Shown here piece by piece: positions 1-9,864 of a DNA stretch of 64,000 bases. The position numbers and the translations under genes were made by a program. The stretch covers positions 1 to 64,000 of the forward strand of contig NZ_JADQBF010000013.1 in NCBI RefSeq assembly GCF_016278775.1, in the 5' to 3' direction. The notes below the pieces were generated by a model, which had not been told where the DNA came from, did not search any database, and saw only the letters and a program-made list of their open reading frames with translations. Origin of the DNA: Demequina sp. (GTDB lineage Bacteria > Actinomycetota > Actinomycetes > Actinomycetales > Demequinaceae). The number at the start of each line of letters is the position of its first letter. Position 1 is the first letter of the stretch.

Positions 1-27
1 CGACGCACCTTGGAAGGGACCCGCTAG
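1..27 (+). CDS. Possible 3' end of carA (partial)
   Basis: The first frame is open from base 1 and ends at TAG 25-27, whose last base is the first base of the carB GTG start. A TAGTG overlap is typical of translationally coupled pairs and recurs here at metK/priA. carA commonly precedes carB, so these eight codons could be the end of the small (glutaminase) subunit. Only a short unrecognisable tail is visible, so the identity rests on position. Confidence 0.35.
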   Translation, partial: RRTLEGTR

Positions 28-3000
28 TGCCCCGCCGCGACGATATCCACACCGTGATGGTGATCGGCTCCGGCCCGATCGTCATCGGCCAAGCCTGCGA
101 GTTTGACTACTCGGGGACTCAGGCGTGCCGGGTGCTGAAGGCGGAGGGGCTGCGCGTCGTGTTGCTCAACTCGAACCCCGCCACGATCATGACGGACCCT
201 GAGTTCGCCGACGCCACGTACGTCGAGCCGATCACCACAGAGGTCATCGAGCGGATCATCGAAAAGGAACGCCCCGACGCGCTACTGCCGACGCTTGGCG
301 GCCAGACGGCGCTCAACGCGGCCATTTCGGCCGCGGAGGCGGGGATCCTCGACCGCTACAACGTCGAACTCATTGGCGCCAACCTCGAGGCCATCAACCT
401 TGGGGAGAACCGCGAACTCTTCAAGGGAGTGGTGGAGCGTTGCGGTGCGGAGAGCGCCCGCTCGCACATCTGTCACACGATGGACGAGCTGATCGCGGCT
501 GCGGAGGACCTCAAGTACCCCGTCGTGGTGCGCCCCTCCTTCACGATGGGCGGCCTGGGCTCGGGCTTCGCCTACGACGAGGAGGACCTGCGTCGCATCG
601 GGGGCGCTGGCCTGCACTACTCACCGTCGACAGAGGTGTTGCTCGAGGAGTCGATCCTCGGGTGGAAGGAATACGAGCTCGAGCTCATGCGCGACAAGCA
701 CGACAACGTCGTGGTGGTCTGTTCGATCGAGAATGTCGATCCCGTTGGCGTGCACACAGGAGACTCGGTGACGGTGGCCCCCGCGCTCACCCTCACGGAC
801 CGCGAGTACCAGAAGCTCCGCGACGTGGGCATTGCTGTGATCCGCGAAGTCGGCGTCGACACCGGCGGCTGCAACATCCAGTTCGCGGTGCAGCCGGACA
901 CGGGGCGCATCATCGTGATCGAGATGAACCCGCGCGTGTCGCGTTCATCGGCGCTCGCTTCGAAGGCGACAGGCTTCCCGATCGCGAAGATTGCCGCCCG
1001 GTTGGCCATCGGGTACACGCTCGACGAGATCCCCAATGACATCACGGGTTCCACGCCCGCAAGCTTCGAGCCGACCCTCGACTACGTCGTCGTGAAGGTG
1101 CCGCGCTTTGCCTTCGAGAAGTTCCCTGCGGCGGACCCGGTGCTCACGACCACCATGAAGTCGGTGGGGGAGGCCATGAGCATCGGCCGCAACTTCACAG
1201 AGGCGCTCGGCAAGGCGATGCGGTCGATCGACAAGAAGGGACTGGTGTTTCACTGGGAAGGCGAGCCTCCCACTGGCGACACCCTCGACGCGTTGCTCGC
1301 GCAGTGCGCTATCCCCACGGAGCAACGGCTGATTCAGGTGCAACAGGCCCTGCGGGCGGCGATCGACGACCCAGCGGTGCTCGACCGCGTGTTCGAGGCG
1401 ACGGGAATCGACCCGTGGTTCCTCGATCAGATTTTGCTCATGAATGAGATTGCGCTCGAGGTGACGGGCGCTCCGCGTCTCGACGGCGAGATACTGCGCC
1501 GCGCCAAGAGCCACGGCTTCTCTGACGTCCAACTGGCGAAACTGCGGCACATCGACGAGTCCGCCGTCGCCGCGGCAAGGGTCTCTGCCGGGGTGCTGCC
1601 CGTGTTCAAGACGGTAGATACGTGTGCCGCAGAGTTCGAGGCGCACACGCCATACCACTACAGCTCATACGACGACGAGAACGAGGTGCAGCCCCGCGAG
1701 CGCGAGGCCGTCCTCATCCTTGGATCCGGCCCCAACCGCATCGGCCAGGGAATCGAGTTCGACTACTCGTGCGTGCACGCGGCGCTCACGCTCAAGGACA
1801 CGTACGAGACCATCATGATCAATTGCAACCCTGAGACGGTGTCGACGGACTATGACACGTCCGATCGCCTCTATTTCGAGCCACTCACGTTCGAGGACGT
1901 GATGGCGGTGTACGAGGCGGAGAGGGCCGCAGGTCCCATCAAGGGCATGCTGGTGCAATTGGGCGGCCAAACCCCGCTCAGCCTCGCTCAGCGGCTCGCA
2001 GACGCTGGTGTACCCATCCTGGGGACCTCGCCCGAAGCGATCGACAAGGCGGAGGACCGCCGCGAGTTTGGCGTCGTGCTCGAAACGGCAGGACTGCCAG
2101 CGCCCCAGTACGGCACGGCGCACGGCATCGACGAGGCCGTTGAAATTGCGGAGCGGATCGGATTCCCTGTGCTCGTGAGGCCGTCCTACGTCTTGGGCGG
2201 GCGCGGCATGGAGATCGTCTACTCGCGCGAGCAACTTTTGGACTACGGCACCCGCATGGCTGACGTGGGCGACCACGTCACGGACGCGCCGCTGCTCATT
2301 GACAAGTTTCTCGATGACGCCATTGAGATTGACGTGGACGCCCTGTTCGACGGCGAGCAGATGTTCTTGGGTGGAGTCATGGAGCACATCGAGGAGGCGG
2401 GGATCCACTCGGGTGACTCTGCGTGCGTGCTTCCTCCCGTCACCCTGTCGTCGGCGGACCTGGACCGCATTCGGGTGTCAACGGAAGCCCTCGCGCGAGG
2501 CATCGGCGTCCGCGGACTCATGAACGTGCAGTTCGCCCTCGCCAGCGACGTCCTGTACGTGCTCGAAGCGAACCCCAGGGCCTCGCGCACCGTCCCGTTC
2601 GTTGCCAAAGCCACCGGCGTCCCGATCGCCAAGGCGGCCGCACGCGTCATGTTGGGCGCCACCATCGCCGAACTGAAGGCGGAGGGACTGCTGCCTGAAC
2701 TCGATGCGAGCGTCTACAACGACCACGCACGGATTGCCGTGAAGGAGGCGGTGCTGCCCTTCAAGCGCTTCCGTACACACGAGGGCTTGGCCGTCGACTC
2801 CGTGCTCGGGCCGGAGATGCGGTCGACCGGCGAAGTGATGGGCTTTGACAAGACCTTCCCGCTTGCTTTTGCGAAGTCCCAGGCTGGCGCGATTGGTGGT
2901 CTGCCCATGTCCGGCACCGTCTTCGTCTCGATGGCCGACCGCGACAAGCGCGCGATCACCTTTCCTGTGGCGCGCCTGCACCAACTGGGCTTCACGATTC

Positions 3001-3347
3001 TTGCCACAGAGGGAACGCGCCGGGTGCTGTTGCGCCACGGCATCCCCTCAGAAGTGGTGCGCAAGAAGTCTCAAGGCAGGGGACCTCACGGCGAGCCGAC
3101 CATTGTCGACCTGATCAACGACGGGAAGATTGCGATGGTGGTCAACACCCCGTCTGGCGAGGGAGCTCGCGCGGACGGATACGAGATCCGGGCGGCTGCT
3201 ACGGCCGGTGACGTGGCGATCATCACCACCACCCAGCAACTGGCGGCCGCAGTGCAGGCCATCGAGGCCCTTCAAGGAGGCCGATTCGAAGTGATGAGTT
3301 TGCAGGATGTGGCGCGCTCCTTAGCGCCGACGAGAACGCCCAGGTAG
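27..3347 (+). CDS. carB: Carbamoyl-phosphate synthase large subunit
   Basis: CarB makes carbamoyl phosphate from bicarbonate, ammonia and two ATP for pyrimidine and arginine synthesis, using ammonia delivered by CarA. The 1106-residue protein has the full family length. Two ATP-grasp halves are visible, each opening with a nucleotide-binding loop ([20 protein letters not shown] opens the second), and a C-terminal MGS-like allosteric domain follows. Metal-site motifs of the type [18 protein letters not shown] and [18 protein letters not shown] occur in the two halves. The GTG start has a GGAAGG ribosome site at 12-17. The downstream gene is pyrF, also pyrimidine synthesis. Its TAG stop lies inside the predicted pyrF -10 hexamer. 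Confidence 0.98.
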   Translation: MPRRDDIHTVMVIGSGPIVIGQACEFDYSGTQACRVLKAEGLRVVLLNSNPATIMTDPEFADATYVEPITTEVIERIIEKERPDALLPTLGGQTALNAAISAAEAGILDRYNVELIGANLEAINLGENRELFKGVVERCGAESARSHICHTMDELIAAAEDLKYPVVVRPSFTMGGLGSGFAYDEEDLRRIGGAGLHYSPSTEVLLEESILGWKEYELELMRDKHDNVVVVCSIENVDPVGVHTGDSVTVAPALTLTDREYQKLRDVGIAVIREVGVDTGGCNIQFAVQPDTGRIIVIEMNPRVSRSSALASKATGFPIAKIAARLAIGYTLDEIPNDITGSTPASFEPTLDYVVVKVPRFAFEKFPAADPVLTTTMKSVGEAMSIGRNFTEALGKAMRSIDKKGLVFHWEGEPPTGDTLDALLAQCAIPTEQRLIQVQQALRAAIDDPAVLDRVFEATGIDPWFLDQILLMNEIALEVTGAPRLDGEILRRAKSHGFSDVQLAKLRHIDESAVAAARVSAGVLPVFKTVDTCAAEFEAHTPYHYSSYDDENEVQPREREAVLILGSGPNRIGQGIEFDYSCVHAALTLKDTYETIMINCNPETVSTDYDTSDRLYFEPLTFEDVMAVYEAERAAGPIKGMLVQLGGQTPLSLAQRLADAGVPILGTSPEAIDKAEDRREFGVVLETAGLPAPQYGTAHGIDEAVEIAERIGFPVLVRPSYVLGGRGMEIVYSREQLLDYGTRMADVGDHVTDAPLLIDKFLDDAIEIDVDALFDGEQMFLGGVMEHIEEAGIHSGDSACVLPPVTLSSADLDRIRVSTEALARGIGVRGLMNVQFALASDVLYVLEANPRASRTVPFVAKATGVPIAKAAARVMLGATIAELKAEGLLPELDASVYNDHARIAVKEAVLPFKRFRTHEGLAVDSVLGPEMRSTGEVMGFDKTFPLAFAKSQAGAIGGLPMSGTVFVSMADRDKRAITFPVARLHQLGFTILATEGTRRVLLRHGIPSEVVRKKSQGRGPHGEPTIVDLINDGKIAMVVNTPSGEGARADGYEIRAAATAGDVAIITTTQQLAAAVQAIEALQGGRFEVMSLQDVARSLAPTRTPR

Positions 3348-3350
3348 AGT
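3321..3350 (+). promoter_or_regulatory. Predicted pyrF promoter overlapping the carB stop codon
   Basis: TAGAGT at 3345-3350 matches the -10 pattern TANNNT, with a weak -35 TTAGCG at 3321-3326 (18-nt spacer). The first three bases of the -10 are the carB stop codon. Transcription would start near 3357, giving a leader of about 40 nt before the ribosome-site-led pyrF start. Confidence 0.4.
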
Positions 3351-3398
3351 GGCTCGTATTACATGACCAAGGACGGCGATGCAAGGAACGGAGGTCCC

Positions 3399-4256
3399 AT
3401 GGCATTCGGCGCCAGGCTCGATGCGGCCATTCAGCAGTGGGGACCCCTGTGCGTGGGGATTGACCCCCACCCGGAGCTCCTTGCGCGATGGGGACTGACC
3501 GACACCGCAGAGTCGCTCGTGGCCTTCTCTGATGCGGTGCTCGAGGCGTCGGTGAGGTCCGTCGCCGCCGTGAAGCCAAATGCTGCGTTCTTTGAGCGCC
3601 ACGGAGCCAGGGGAGTAGCCGCACTGGAGCACACTCTGGGGCGCGCCAAGGAACTGGACATTCTGACGATTCTTGACGTGAAGCGCGGAGACATCGGGTC
3701 GACGATGGAGGGCTACGCCGACGCGTATCTCGCCGCAGGCGTCCCGCTCGAAGCCGACGCCATCACGGTGTCCCCCTACCTGGGCTTCGGTTCTCTTCGG
3801 CCCGCCTTCGACCTAGCGGAACACACGGGGAAAGGCATCTTCGTGCTGGCGCTCACCTCAAACCCGGAGGGCGCATCCGTGCAACACGCGACGGACGCGA
3901 ACGGAATCTCCGTGGCGCGGGCGATCGCAGAAGGTGCCGCCGAAATGAACGCAGGCGCCACCCCGATGGGTTCCATCGGTTTGGTGGTGGGAGCCACCGT
4001 TGGCGACGCCGTGCGCAGACTCGGCATCGATCTTGCCGCTGTCAACGGACCGCTTTTGTCCCCTGGGGTTGGTGCGCAAGGCGCCAGTCCCGCTGAGGTG
4101 GCCGACGTGTTCGGGCCAGTCCGATCGCGTGTGCTCGTCAGTCAATCACGGGGAATTTTGATGGCTGGACCATTTGTGGAAAAGCTAAGAGGCGCCATTC
4201 AGGCCGCCGCCGGTGCAGCCCAGTACGCTCTGGGCACGGTGGAGGCAGGCGAGTAA
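3399..4256 (+). CDS. pyrF: Orotidine 5'-phosphate decarboxylase (type 2)
   Basis: PyrF decarboxylates OMP to UMP, the last step of de novo UMP synthesis. The 285-residue protein carries the family signature DVKRGDIGSTM (catalytic Lys and Asp) and the late phosphate-binding segment around SQSRGIL. The length fits the longer type 2 class found in actinobacteria. I chose ATG 3399 because GGAGG lies at 3390-3394; an in-frame ATG at 3363 would add 12 residues but has no ribosome site. It follows carB by about 50 bp and may share its transcript as well as having its own promoter. Confidence 0.96.
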   Translation: MAFGARLDAAIQQWGPLCVGIDPHPELLARWGLTDTAESLVAFSDAVLEASVRSVAAVKPNAAFFERHGARGVAALEHTLGRAKELDILTILDVKRGDIGSTMEGYADAYLAAGVPLEADAITVSPYLGFGSLRPAFDLAEHTGKGIFVLALTSNPEGASVQHATDANGISVARAIAEGAAEMNAGATPMGSIGLVVGATVGDAVRRLGIDLAAVNGPLLSPGVGAQGASPAEVADVFGPVRSRVLVSQSRGILMAGPFVEKLRGAIQAAAGAAQYALGTVEAGE

Positions 4257-4293
4257 CGCCGCGAGTCCCACGGCGTTTCAATAAGGAGGTCGC

Positions 4294-4608
4294 ATGGCTA
4301 CACCGGAACTCAGTGACGAGCAACGCGCACAGGCGCTCGTCAAGGCTACGGCGGTGCGCAGCGCGCGCCGCGTCTTCAAGGAGAACCTGTCCCAAGGTCA
4401 GATGACACTCAGCGTCGCGATTGCCCGCGCGAAGGCAGATGAAGCCCTCGCCGGCATTCGAGTGCACGACCTGTTGCAGTGCCTTCCCGGCATCGGCCCC
4501 AAACGAGCCTCCGGCGTGATGGAGGACATCGGTATCTCGCCTGCTCGCCGCGTGCGCGGGCTGGGGAGCCACCAAGTCGACGCCCTGGTGGCGCGCGAGC
4601 GCGGATGA
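4294..4608 (+). CDS. mihF: Actinobacterial integration host factor (mIHF)
   Basis: mIHF is a small nucleoid-associated DNA-binding protein, unrelated in fold to enterobacterial IHF. The 104-residue sequence has the conserved C-terminal helix-two-turn-helix segment CLPGIGPKRASGVMEDIGI and a closing GSHQVDAL stretch, as in mycobacterial and streptomycete homologues. AAGGAGGTCGC at 4282-4292 is a strong ribosome site. Its TGA overlaps the gmk start by 4 nt (ATGA), and the mihF-gmk-rpoZ order is conserved in actinobacteria. Confidence 0.95.
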   Translation: MATPELSDEQRAQALVKATAVRSARRVFKENLSQGQMTLSVAIARAKADEALAGIRVHDLLQCLPGIGPKRASGVMEDIGISPARRVRGLGSHQVDALVARERG

Positions 4609-5159
4609 GCCGACTCGTCGTCGTGGCCGGTCCCTCTGCAGTGGGCAAGGGCACCTTGGTCACAGCGCTCAAAGAGCGGATGCCGGACGTATGGGTATCG
4701 GTCTCGGCGACGACGCGGCCAGCGCGGCCAACGGAACGCGACGGCGTGCACTACTTCTTTGTGACGCCGGACGAGTTCAGCAGAATGGCCGAGCGCGGCC
4801 AGCTACTGGAGTGGGCGGTGGTTCACGGCACCCACCGTTACGGAACCCCAAGGGCCGCAGTGGAGGAGCGGCTGGCGCGCGACATCCCGGTGGTGTTGGA
4901 GATCGATTTGCAAGGCGCGAGGCAGGTCAAGGAGGCCATGCCGGAGGCACTCTTCGTGTTCGTGGCGCCGCCATCGTTCGAGGCGCTCGTCGAACGCCTC
5001 GAGATTCGCGGCACCGAGGACAATGAGGAAAGGGAGCGGCGTTTGGCCACTGCCCGCGAGGAGTTGGCGGCCGCAAGCGAGTTCGATGTGACGCTCGTGA
5101 ACGACCGGTTGGACTACGCCGTGGCTGAGCTGCAGTCGATCGTGGCCGGGGCAGGCTAG
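4605..5159 (+). CDS. gmk: Guanylate kinase
   Basis: Gmk phosphorylates GMP or dGMP to the diphosphate with ATP. The 184-residue protein has the P-loop GPSAVGKGT at residues 9-17, the GMP-binding region with SVSATTRPARPTERDGVHYF, and the distal EIDLQGARQVK segment. ATG 4605 overlaps the mihF stop by 4 nt, and translation should be coupled. A longer in-frame extension upstream runs through mihF and is not credible. The TAG stop at 5157-5159 is also the start of a -10-like hexamer for rpoZ. Confidence 0.97.
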   Translation: MSRLVVVAGPSAVGKGTLVTALKERMPDVWVSVSATTRPARPTERDGVHYFFVTPDEFSRMAERGQLLEWAVVHGTHRYGTPRAAVEERLARDIPVVLEIDLQGARQVKEAMPEALFVFVAPPSFEALVERLEIRGTEDNEERERRLATAREELAAASEFDVTLVNDRLDYAVAELQSIVAGAG

Positions 5160-5205
5160 GATAGATAGCGCTGTCTGCCTTCAGGCAGGCGCGAGCGAGG
5201 AGAGG
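5157..5205 (+). promoter_or_regulatory. Predicted rpoZ promoter and leader
   Basis: TAGGAT at 5157-5162 fits a -10 element and begins with the gmk stop codon. The leader holds a short inverted repeat CTGCC/GGCAG around 5175-5188 without a T tract. GAGGAGAGG at 5197-5205 is the ribosome site for rpoZ. Confidence 0.35.
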
Positions 5206-5212
5206 ATTGACG

Positions 5213-5479
5213 TTGTCTGGAACCGTTGCACACCCCGAGGGCATCACGAACCCGCCCATCGACGAGTTGCTTGCAAAGGTCGACTCGAAGTACGCGCTCG
5301 TGATCTACAGCTCCAAGCGTGCCCGCCAGATCAATGCGTACTACGAGGCGCTTGGCGAGGGCCACTTTGAGAACGTTGGCCCGCTGGTTGAGGCCGACTC
5401 CACCGACAAGCCGCTCTCGGTCGCTCTGCGTGAGATCAACAACGGCAGCCTTCTCGTGCTCGGCGAGACCGAGGTCTAG
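5213..5479 (+). CDS. rpoZ: RNA polymerase omega subunit
   Basis: Omega helps assemble and stabilise RNA polymerase. The 88-residue protein begins [10 protein letters not shown] and has the conserved [19 protein letters not shown] segment, the ARQINAYY helix and the LSVALREI motif. I chose TTG 5213 because AGG of the ribosome site ends at 5205, leaving a 7-nt spacer; TTG 5207 would leave only one nucleotide. It lies between gmk and coaBC, a standard actinobacterial order. Confidence 0.95.
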   Translation: MSGTVAHPEGITNPPIDELLAKVDSKYALVIYSSKRARQINAYYEALGEGHFENVGPLVEADSTDKPLSVALREINNGSLLVLGETEV

Positions 5480-5485
5480 CCCGCG

Positions 5486-6718
5486 ATGCGGGTGCTGCTG
5501 GGCGTTACCGGCGGCATTGCGGCGTACAAGGTTGCCTTGGTGGCACGCCGCCTCAAGGAGGACGGCCACTCCGTTCGGGTGGTGCCCACAGAGGCCTCCC
5601 TCAAATTTGTGGGCCGCGCCACGTGGGAGGCGCTGACGGGCGAGCCCGCCCGGTCGGACACCTTCGAGAACGTGCCCTCTGTCGAACACATCTCGCTCGG
5701 GCAACGCGCCGACATCGTCCTGGTGGCCCCTGCCACTGCCGATTTCCTGGCGTCGATGGTGTCTGGCGAGGCTCGCGACTTGCTCGGCAACGCCCTGCTG
5801 GCCACCCATGCCCCCGTTGTCGTGGCTCCGGCGATGCACACCGAGATGTGGCGCCACCCCGCCACCACGGCAAACGTCGCCACTCTGCTGGCGCGCGGTG
5901 TTCACGTGATCGAGCCAGCATCGGGCCGCCTCACCGGTTCCGACTCCGGCCCTGGCAGGCTTCCCGAGCCAGAGGACCTGGTGGCAGCGCTGTACGCCAT
6001 CGCACAGAGCTCTCAACTCGATGTCGGCGCCTCCAACCCGGCGGAACACGGCTGGGGAGACCTTGGTGGTTGCCGCATCGTGATCTCGGCAGGCGGAACA
6101 AGGGAACCGGTTGACGCCGTCCGCTTCCTCGGCAATCGATCTTCCGGCCATCAGGGCTTTGCGTTGGCGGAGGCCGCCAGGGAGCGCGGCGCGGACGTCA
6201 CCGTGGTGGCCGCCAACGTCGTGCTGCCGTTGGGGGAGGGCATCGCACGCATCGATGTGGAGACCTCCGCGCAGTTAGCCGATGCCATGGGTGGCATCGC
6301 TGGCGACGCCGACGTGGTCATCATGGCCGCCGCGGTGGCGGACTACCGTCCCGCCTCGGCCAGTACCACCAAGATCAAGAAGGACGGCAAGGCGCTCACA
6401 CTCGAGTTGGTGGAGACGGAAGACATCCTCGCGTCACTCGTCACCTCGAAGAGGCCCGGCCAGGTGGTCGTCGGGTTCGCCGCAGAGACGGGCGACGACG
6501 CGGGCAGCGTCTTGGAGTACGGCCGTGCCAAGGCGCTGCAAAAGGGTGCTGACCTGCTGGTACTGAACGCCGTGGGCGAGACAGTCGGATTCGGCAATGT
6601 CCCCAACTCCGTCACGATTCTGGACGGGGCCGGTGACGTTGTTGCCACGGGCTCGGGGTCCAAGTTGGCGGTCGCCCACCTGGTGCTCGATCAGGCGGTG
6701 GCGCGCCTGAAGCGCTAG
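5486..6718 (+). CDS. coaBC: Bifunctional phosphopantothenoylcysteine decarboxylase / phosphopantothenate-cysteine ligase
   Basis: CoaBC makes 4'-phosphopantetheine from phosphopantothenate and cysteine in coenzyme A synthesis. In the 410-residue protein the N-terminal flavoprotein half starts MRVLLGVTGGIAAYKV and contains the PAMHTEMW segment. The C-terminal ligase half starts near residue 185 with VISAGGTREPVDAVRFLGN and contains MAAAVADYRP and KIKKD. The start lies 6 nt after rpoZ, with GAGGTC inside the rpoZ end as a possible ribosome site. The gene precedes metK by 60 bp. Confidence 0.97.
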   Translation: MRVLLGVTGGIAAYKVALVARRLKEDGHSVRVVPTEASLKFVGRATWEALTGEPARSDTFENVPSVEHISLGQRADIVLVAPATADFLASMVSGEARDLLGNALLATHAPVVVAPAMHTEMWRHPATTANVATLLARGVHVIEPASGRLTGSDSGPGRLPEPEDLVAALYAIAQSSQLDVGASNPAEHGWGDLGGCRIVISAGGTREPVDAVRFLGNRSSGHQGFALAEAARERGADVTVVAANVVLPLGEGIARIDVETSAQLADAMGGIAGDADVVIMAAAVADYRPASASTTKIKKDGKALTLELVETEDILASLVTSKRPGQVVVGFAAETGDDAGSVLEYGRAKALQKGADLLVLNAVGETVGFGNVPNSVTILDGAGDVVATGSGSKLAVAHLVLDQAVARLKR

Positions 6719-6765
6719 CAGTCGACGGCGTCTCGCAGCACGGCCCGAATGTCGGATGTGACAAG

Positions 6766-6771
6766 TATGCT
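6766..6771 (+). promoter_or_regulatory. -10 hexamer positioned for leaderless metK
   Basis: TATGCT lies 7 nt before ATG 6779. There is no purine-rich ribosome site between them. This geometry predicts transcription starting at or next to the start codon. Confidence 0.5.
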
Positions 6772-6778
6772 GAACGCC

Positions 6779-7942
6779 ATGTCGCTGCGCCTGTTTACGT
6801 CCGAGTCCGTGACCGAGGGACACCCGGACAAGGTGTGTGACCAGGTCTCAGACGCCATCCTGGACGAGATGCTGCGCCAGGACCCCAAGTCGCGAGTCGC
6901 GGTAGAGACGATGGTGACCACTGGTCTCGTCCACGTCGCAGGCGAGGTGACGACGGAGGCGTACGTGGATATCCCCTCGACGATCCGTCGGGTGGTCAGG
7001 GATATCGGCTACACCTCCTCGCGCGTGGGTTTCGACGCCGACTCTTGCGGCGTGTCCGTGTCCATTGGCGAGCAGAGTCCCGACATCTGGCTAGGCGTAG
7101 GGAACGCGACCGACACCGACCGCACTGAGTTGGGCGCGGGCGACCAAGGCCTCATGTTCGGCTATGCCTGCAAGGACACCGCAGAGTTGATGCCGCTGCC
7201 CATCGCGATCGCTCACGCGCTCACCGCGCGGCTGGCGAAGGTGCGTAAGGAAGAGATCATCGAGGGCCTGCGCCCAGACGGCAAGGCTCAGGTCACCATC
7301 GGATACGACGGCGACGTTCCCGTCTCTGTCGACACCGTCGTGGTGTCCACACAGCACCGAGAGGGAGCCCAAATTGACGCCCTCAGGGAGGCAGTCGAGG
7401 CTGAAGTCATCGGCCCCGTGCTCGCCCGGTATCAACTGGATGCCTCCGGACATCGCTCGCTCATCAACCCCACTGGTCGGTTCGAAATCGGCGGCCCCAT
7501 GGGCGACGCGGGACTGACCGGGCGCAAAATCATCGTCGACACGTACGGCGGAATGGCGCGCCACGGGGGTGGCGCATTCTCAGGCAAGGATCCCTCGAAG
7601 GTGGATCGCTCGGCCGCGTACGCCATGAGATGGGTGGCCAAGAACATCGTTGCCGCCGGTCTCGCGGAGCGTTGCGAACTGCAGGTCGCCTATGCGATTG
7701 GTACAGCCTCGCCCGTTGGCTTGTATGTCGAGACCTTCGACACCCACACGGTCGACCCCGACCGCATCGTGAGGGCGGTGCGCGAGGTGTTCGACTTGCG
7801 CCCCTCGGCCCTCATCGCACAGCTTGACTTGCGCCGGCCGATCTTCCGCGCCACCGCAAGCTACGGCCACTTTGGGCGAGAGTTGCCAGACTTCACGTGG
7901 GAGCGCACGGACCGCGCCGACGCTCTCGCCGCGGCGGTCTAG
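6779..7942 (+). CDS. metK: S-adenosylmethionine synthetase
   Basis: MetK makes SAM from methionine and ATP, releasing phosphate and pyrophosphate. The 387-residue protein has the N-terminal [12 protein letters not shown]/Mg site, the adenine loop around [12 protein letters not shown], and the phosphate loop [16 protein letters not shown]. Length is normal. In-frame starts exist at 6749 and 6767, but 6779 ([18 protein letters not shown]) matches the family N-terminus and has a correctly placed -10 hexamer. No SAM riboswitch fits in the 60-bp gap. The stop shares its last base with the priA GTG. Confidence 0.97.
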   Translation: MSLRLFTSESVTEGHPDKVCDQVSDAILDEMLRQDPKSRVAVETMVTTGLVHVAGEVTTEAYVDIPSTIRRVVRDIGYTSSRVGFDADSCGVSVSIGEQSPDIWLGVGNATDTDRTELGAGDQGLMFGYACKDTAELMPLPIAIAHALTARLAKVRKEEIIEGLRPDGKAQVTIGYDGDVPVSVDTVVVSTQHREGAQIDALREAVEAEVIGPVLARYQLDASGHRSLINPTGRFEIGGPMGDAGLTGRKIIVDTYGGMARHGGGAFSGKDPSKVDRSAAYAMRWVAKNIVAAGLAERCELQVAYAIGTASPVGLYVETFDTHTVDPDRIVRAVREVFDLRPSALIAQLDLRRPIFRATASYGHFGRELPDFTWERTDRADALAAAV

Positions 7943-9843
7943 TGTTAGCGCGGGTCGTCGTCGACAGCCCGCTGCCGCACCTGGACAGGCCCTTCGACTA
8001 CGCGATCGGCGAGTCGCTCGAGGGCAGGGTGGGCGTGGGGAGCCGGGTGCGCGTTCCTTTTGCGGGCCGTCTGAGTTCCGCCGTGGTGGTCGGCATGTCC
8101 GAGGAGGAGTCTCCTCACGCTCTCAAGTCGATCAAGTCGGCGAGCGCCATACCTTCGTTCACCCAAGAGGCGCTTGATCTTGCCGGGGCGATTGCGCGTC
8201 GCTACGGGGGGTCGTTGTGGGACGTGTTGCGGCTCATGGCACCCGCGCGTGTGGCCTCCGTGGAGAAACTCGACTGGGAAGGCATGACCGTCTCAGGCCT
8301 GGACCTGGGGTTGGTTGCGGTGCTGGCGGAGCGCGCGGCTGCCGAAGGACTGCCAAAGGTGGCCGGGAGCCGAGCCGTCTGGGTCGCGCCGCCCGCTCTG
8401 TCTGCACCGATACCGGTGGAGACGGTCCTGGGTTGGGCGCTCGCCGCGATCGCGGATGGCGGCTCGGCCGTCGTCGTCGTTCCTGACGCCCGCGCAGCTC
8501 ACGCTGTGGCGGAAGGTGCCGTCGCGTCGGGCTTACGCCGCTGGACCGCGCGGTCGGGAGGGGACTTCGCACTGCTGGACGCCGACGAGGGACCCTCGGT
8601 TCGGTTTGGCTCGTATGTCGCGGCGATGCGAGGGGTCGCCAGGCTCGTCATCGGCACCAGGTCCTCCGCTTGGCAACCCGTGCCCAGTCTCAAGGCCATG
8701 TGCGTGTGGGACGAGGGGTCGACCACCTTTGCCGAGCCCCGAGCGCCCTATCCGCATGCCCGGACAGTGGCCGCCATGCGAGCGCAAGAGACGGGGGCAT
8801 CGCTCCTAGTGGGGGGTTACGCCTTGTCGGCCGATGCGGTCGCGTTGGTGGAGCACGGCTTTGCCAAGCGAGTGGGCACCGTGCAAGAACGGGACGCGCT
8901 GCCGCGCGTGGACGTGGTGGGGCCAGAACGCAGGGAACGCGAGGGGGGCCAGGGTCGTCACTGGATGCCCGGCTCGGTGTGGGGATCGCTCGTTGACTCG
9001 GCTCGCGAACGCGTCGCCGCCATCTTGGTGCCGCAGACCGGCTACGCAAGCGGACTCAGGTGTGCACGGTGCGCACAGTGGGCGGAGTGCGCCGAATGCG
9101 GCGGAGACCTGCAGCGCGCCTCTGGTGAAGGAGTGCCACGGTGTCGAGAGTGCGAAAGGGAGGCGCCGCAGTGGCACTGCCCCGAGTGCAGCGGCTACCG
9201 GCTGACGCCCGCTGGTCTTGGGGTGGAGCGGCTCGCGGCCCAGGTGGGACGCATGGCTGCCGACACGACCGTAGTGGTGTCTTCCTCCGGAACGGGCACC
9301 GTCGCTGACGGGACCGTCAGCTCAGGGTTCGTGGTCGCGACGCCCGCGGCGCTGCCAGCGGTGGCGGGAGGCTACGGACACCTTGCCATCGTGGGAGCAC
9401 GGATCAACGTGGGCGAGGGTCTCGGCGCAGAGCACGCGACCGTGAGGCGATGGATGAACGCGGCTGCGCTCGTGGCGCCCCGCTCCGCAGGCGGCGTCGT
9501 CAGCGTGGTGGGCGATCTCCCAGAGTCGGTGCGGCGAGCCCTGGTGACGTGGGACGGCTGGGACATTGGCGCTGGGGACCTGGCACAACGCCAGCAACTC
9601 GGCCTACCGCCGCACCGCAGGGCCGCGCGTCTGGAAGGACCCCCTGAGGCGATCGACGCTTTCGCTGCGGCGGCAGAAAACCTGACCTTCGACCTCTCTC
9701 GCGATGCCGAGGGCGCCTGGGTGCTCGCCAGTAGGGGGGCGATGCCGGGCGTGGTCTCGGTCGCGCGGGCCATCGCCGTCGAACGCTCCGCAGTCTCCGC
9801 GGCGCCCCTGTTCGTGCGAGTAGATGCGGTGCCTGGTAGCTAG
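7942..9843 (+). CDS. priA: PriA-like replication restart protein lacking helicase motifs
   Basis: PriA loads the replisome at stalled forks in other bacteria. This 633-residue protein keeps the N-terminal 3' DNA-binding domain (DSPLPHLDRPFDYAIG) and the zinc-binding Cys cluster near residues 373-420 (CARCAQWAECAECGG, then CRECE and CPEC). I find no Walker A GxGKT where the helicase core should begin; the region reads VWVAPPALSAPIP. The DEAH box is replaced by WDEGS. Actinobacterial PriA proteins are known to lack detectable helicase motifs, so this is a lineage feature and not a frameshift. GTG 7942 overlaps the metK TAG by one base. Confidence 0.9.
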   Translation: MLARVVVDSPLPHLDRPFDYAIGESLEGRVGVGSRVRVPFAGRLSSAVVVGMSEEESPHALKSIKSASAIPSFTQEALDLAGAIARRYGGSLWDVLRLMAPARVASVEKLDWEGMTVSGLDLGLVAVLAERAAAEGLPKVAGSRAVWVAPPALSAPIPVETVLGWALAAIADGGSAVVVVPDARAAHAVAEGAVASGLRRWTARSGGDFALLDADEGPSVRFGSYVAAMRGVARLVIGTRSSAWQPVPSLKAMCVWDEGSTTFAEPRAPYPHARTVAAMRAQETGASLLVGGYALSADAVALVEHGFAKRVGTVQERDALPRVDVVGPERREREGGQGRHWMPGSVWGSLVDSARERVAAILVPQTGYASGLRCARCAQWAECAECGGDLQRASGEGVPRCRECEREAPQWHCPECSGYRLTPAGLGVERLAAQVGRMAADTTVVVSSSGTGTVADGTVSSGFVVATPAALPAVAGGYGHLAIVGARINVGEGLGAEHATVRRWMNAAALVAPRSAGGVVSVVGDLPESVRRALVTWDGWDIGAGDLAQRQQLGLPPHRRAARLEGPPEAIDAFAAAAENLTFDLSRDAEGAWVLASRGAMPGVVSVARAIAVERSAVSAAPLFVRVDAVPGS

Positions 9844-9851
9844 CGGGCACC

Positions 9852-9857
9852 TACGAT
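9852..9857 (+). promoter_or_regulatory. -10 hexamer positioned for leaderless fmt
   Basis: TACGAT lies 7 nt before ATG 9865. No ribosome site precedes this ATG at normal spacing. Confidence 0.45.
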
Positions 9858-9864
9858 GGAGCCC

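Noticed and set aside
6719-6778. SAM riboswitch before metK
   Set aside because: The 60-nt gap is too short and contains no conserved riboswitch core; the -10 hexamer next to the start points to a leaderless mRNA.
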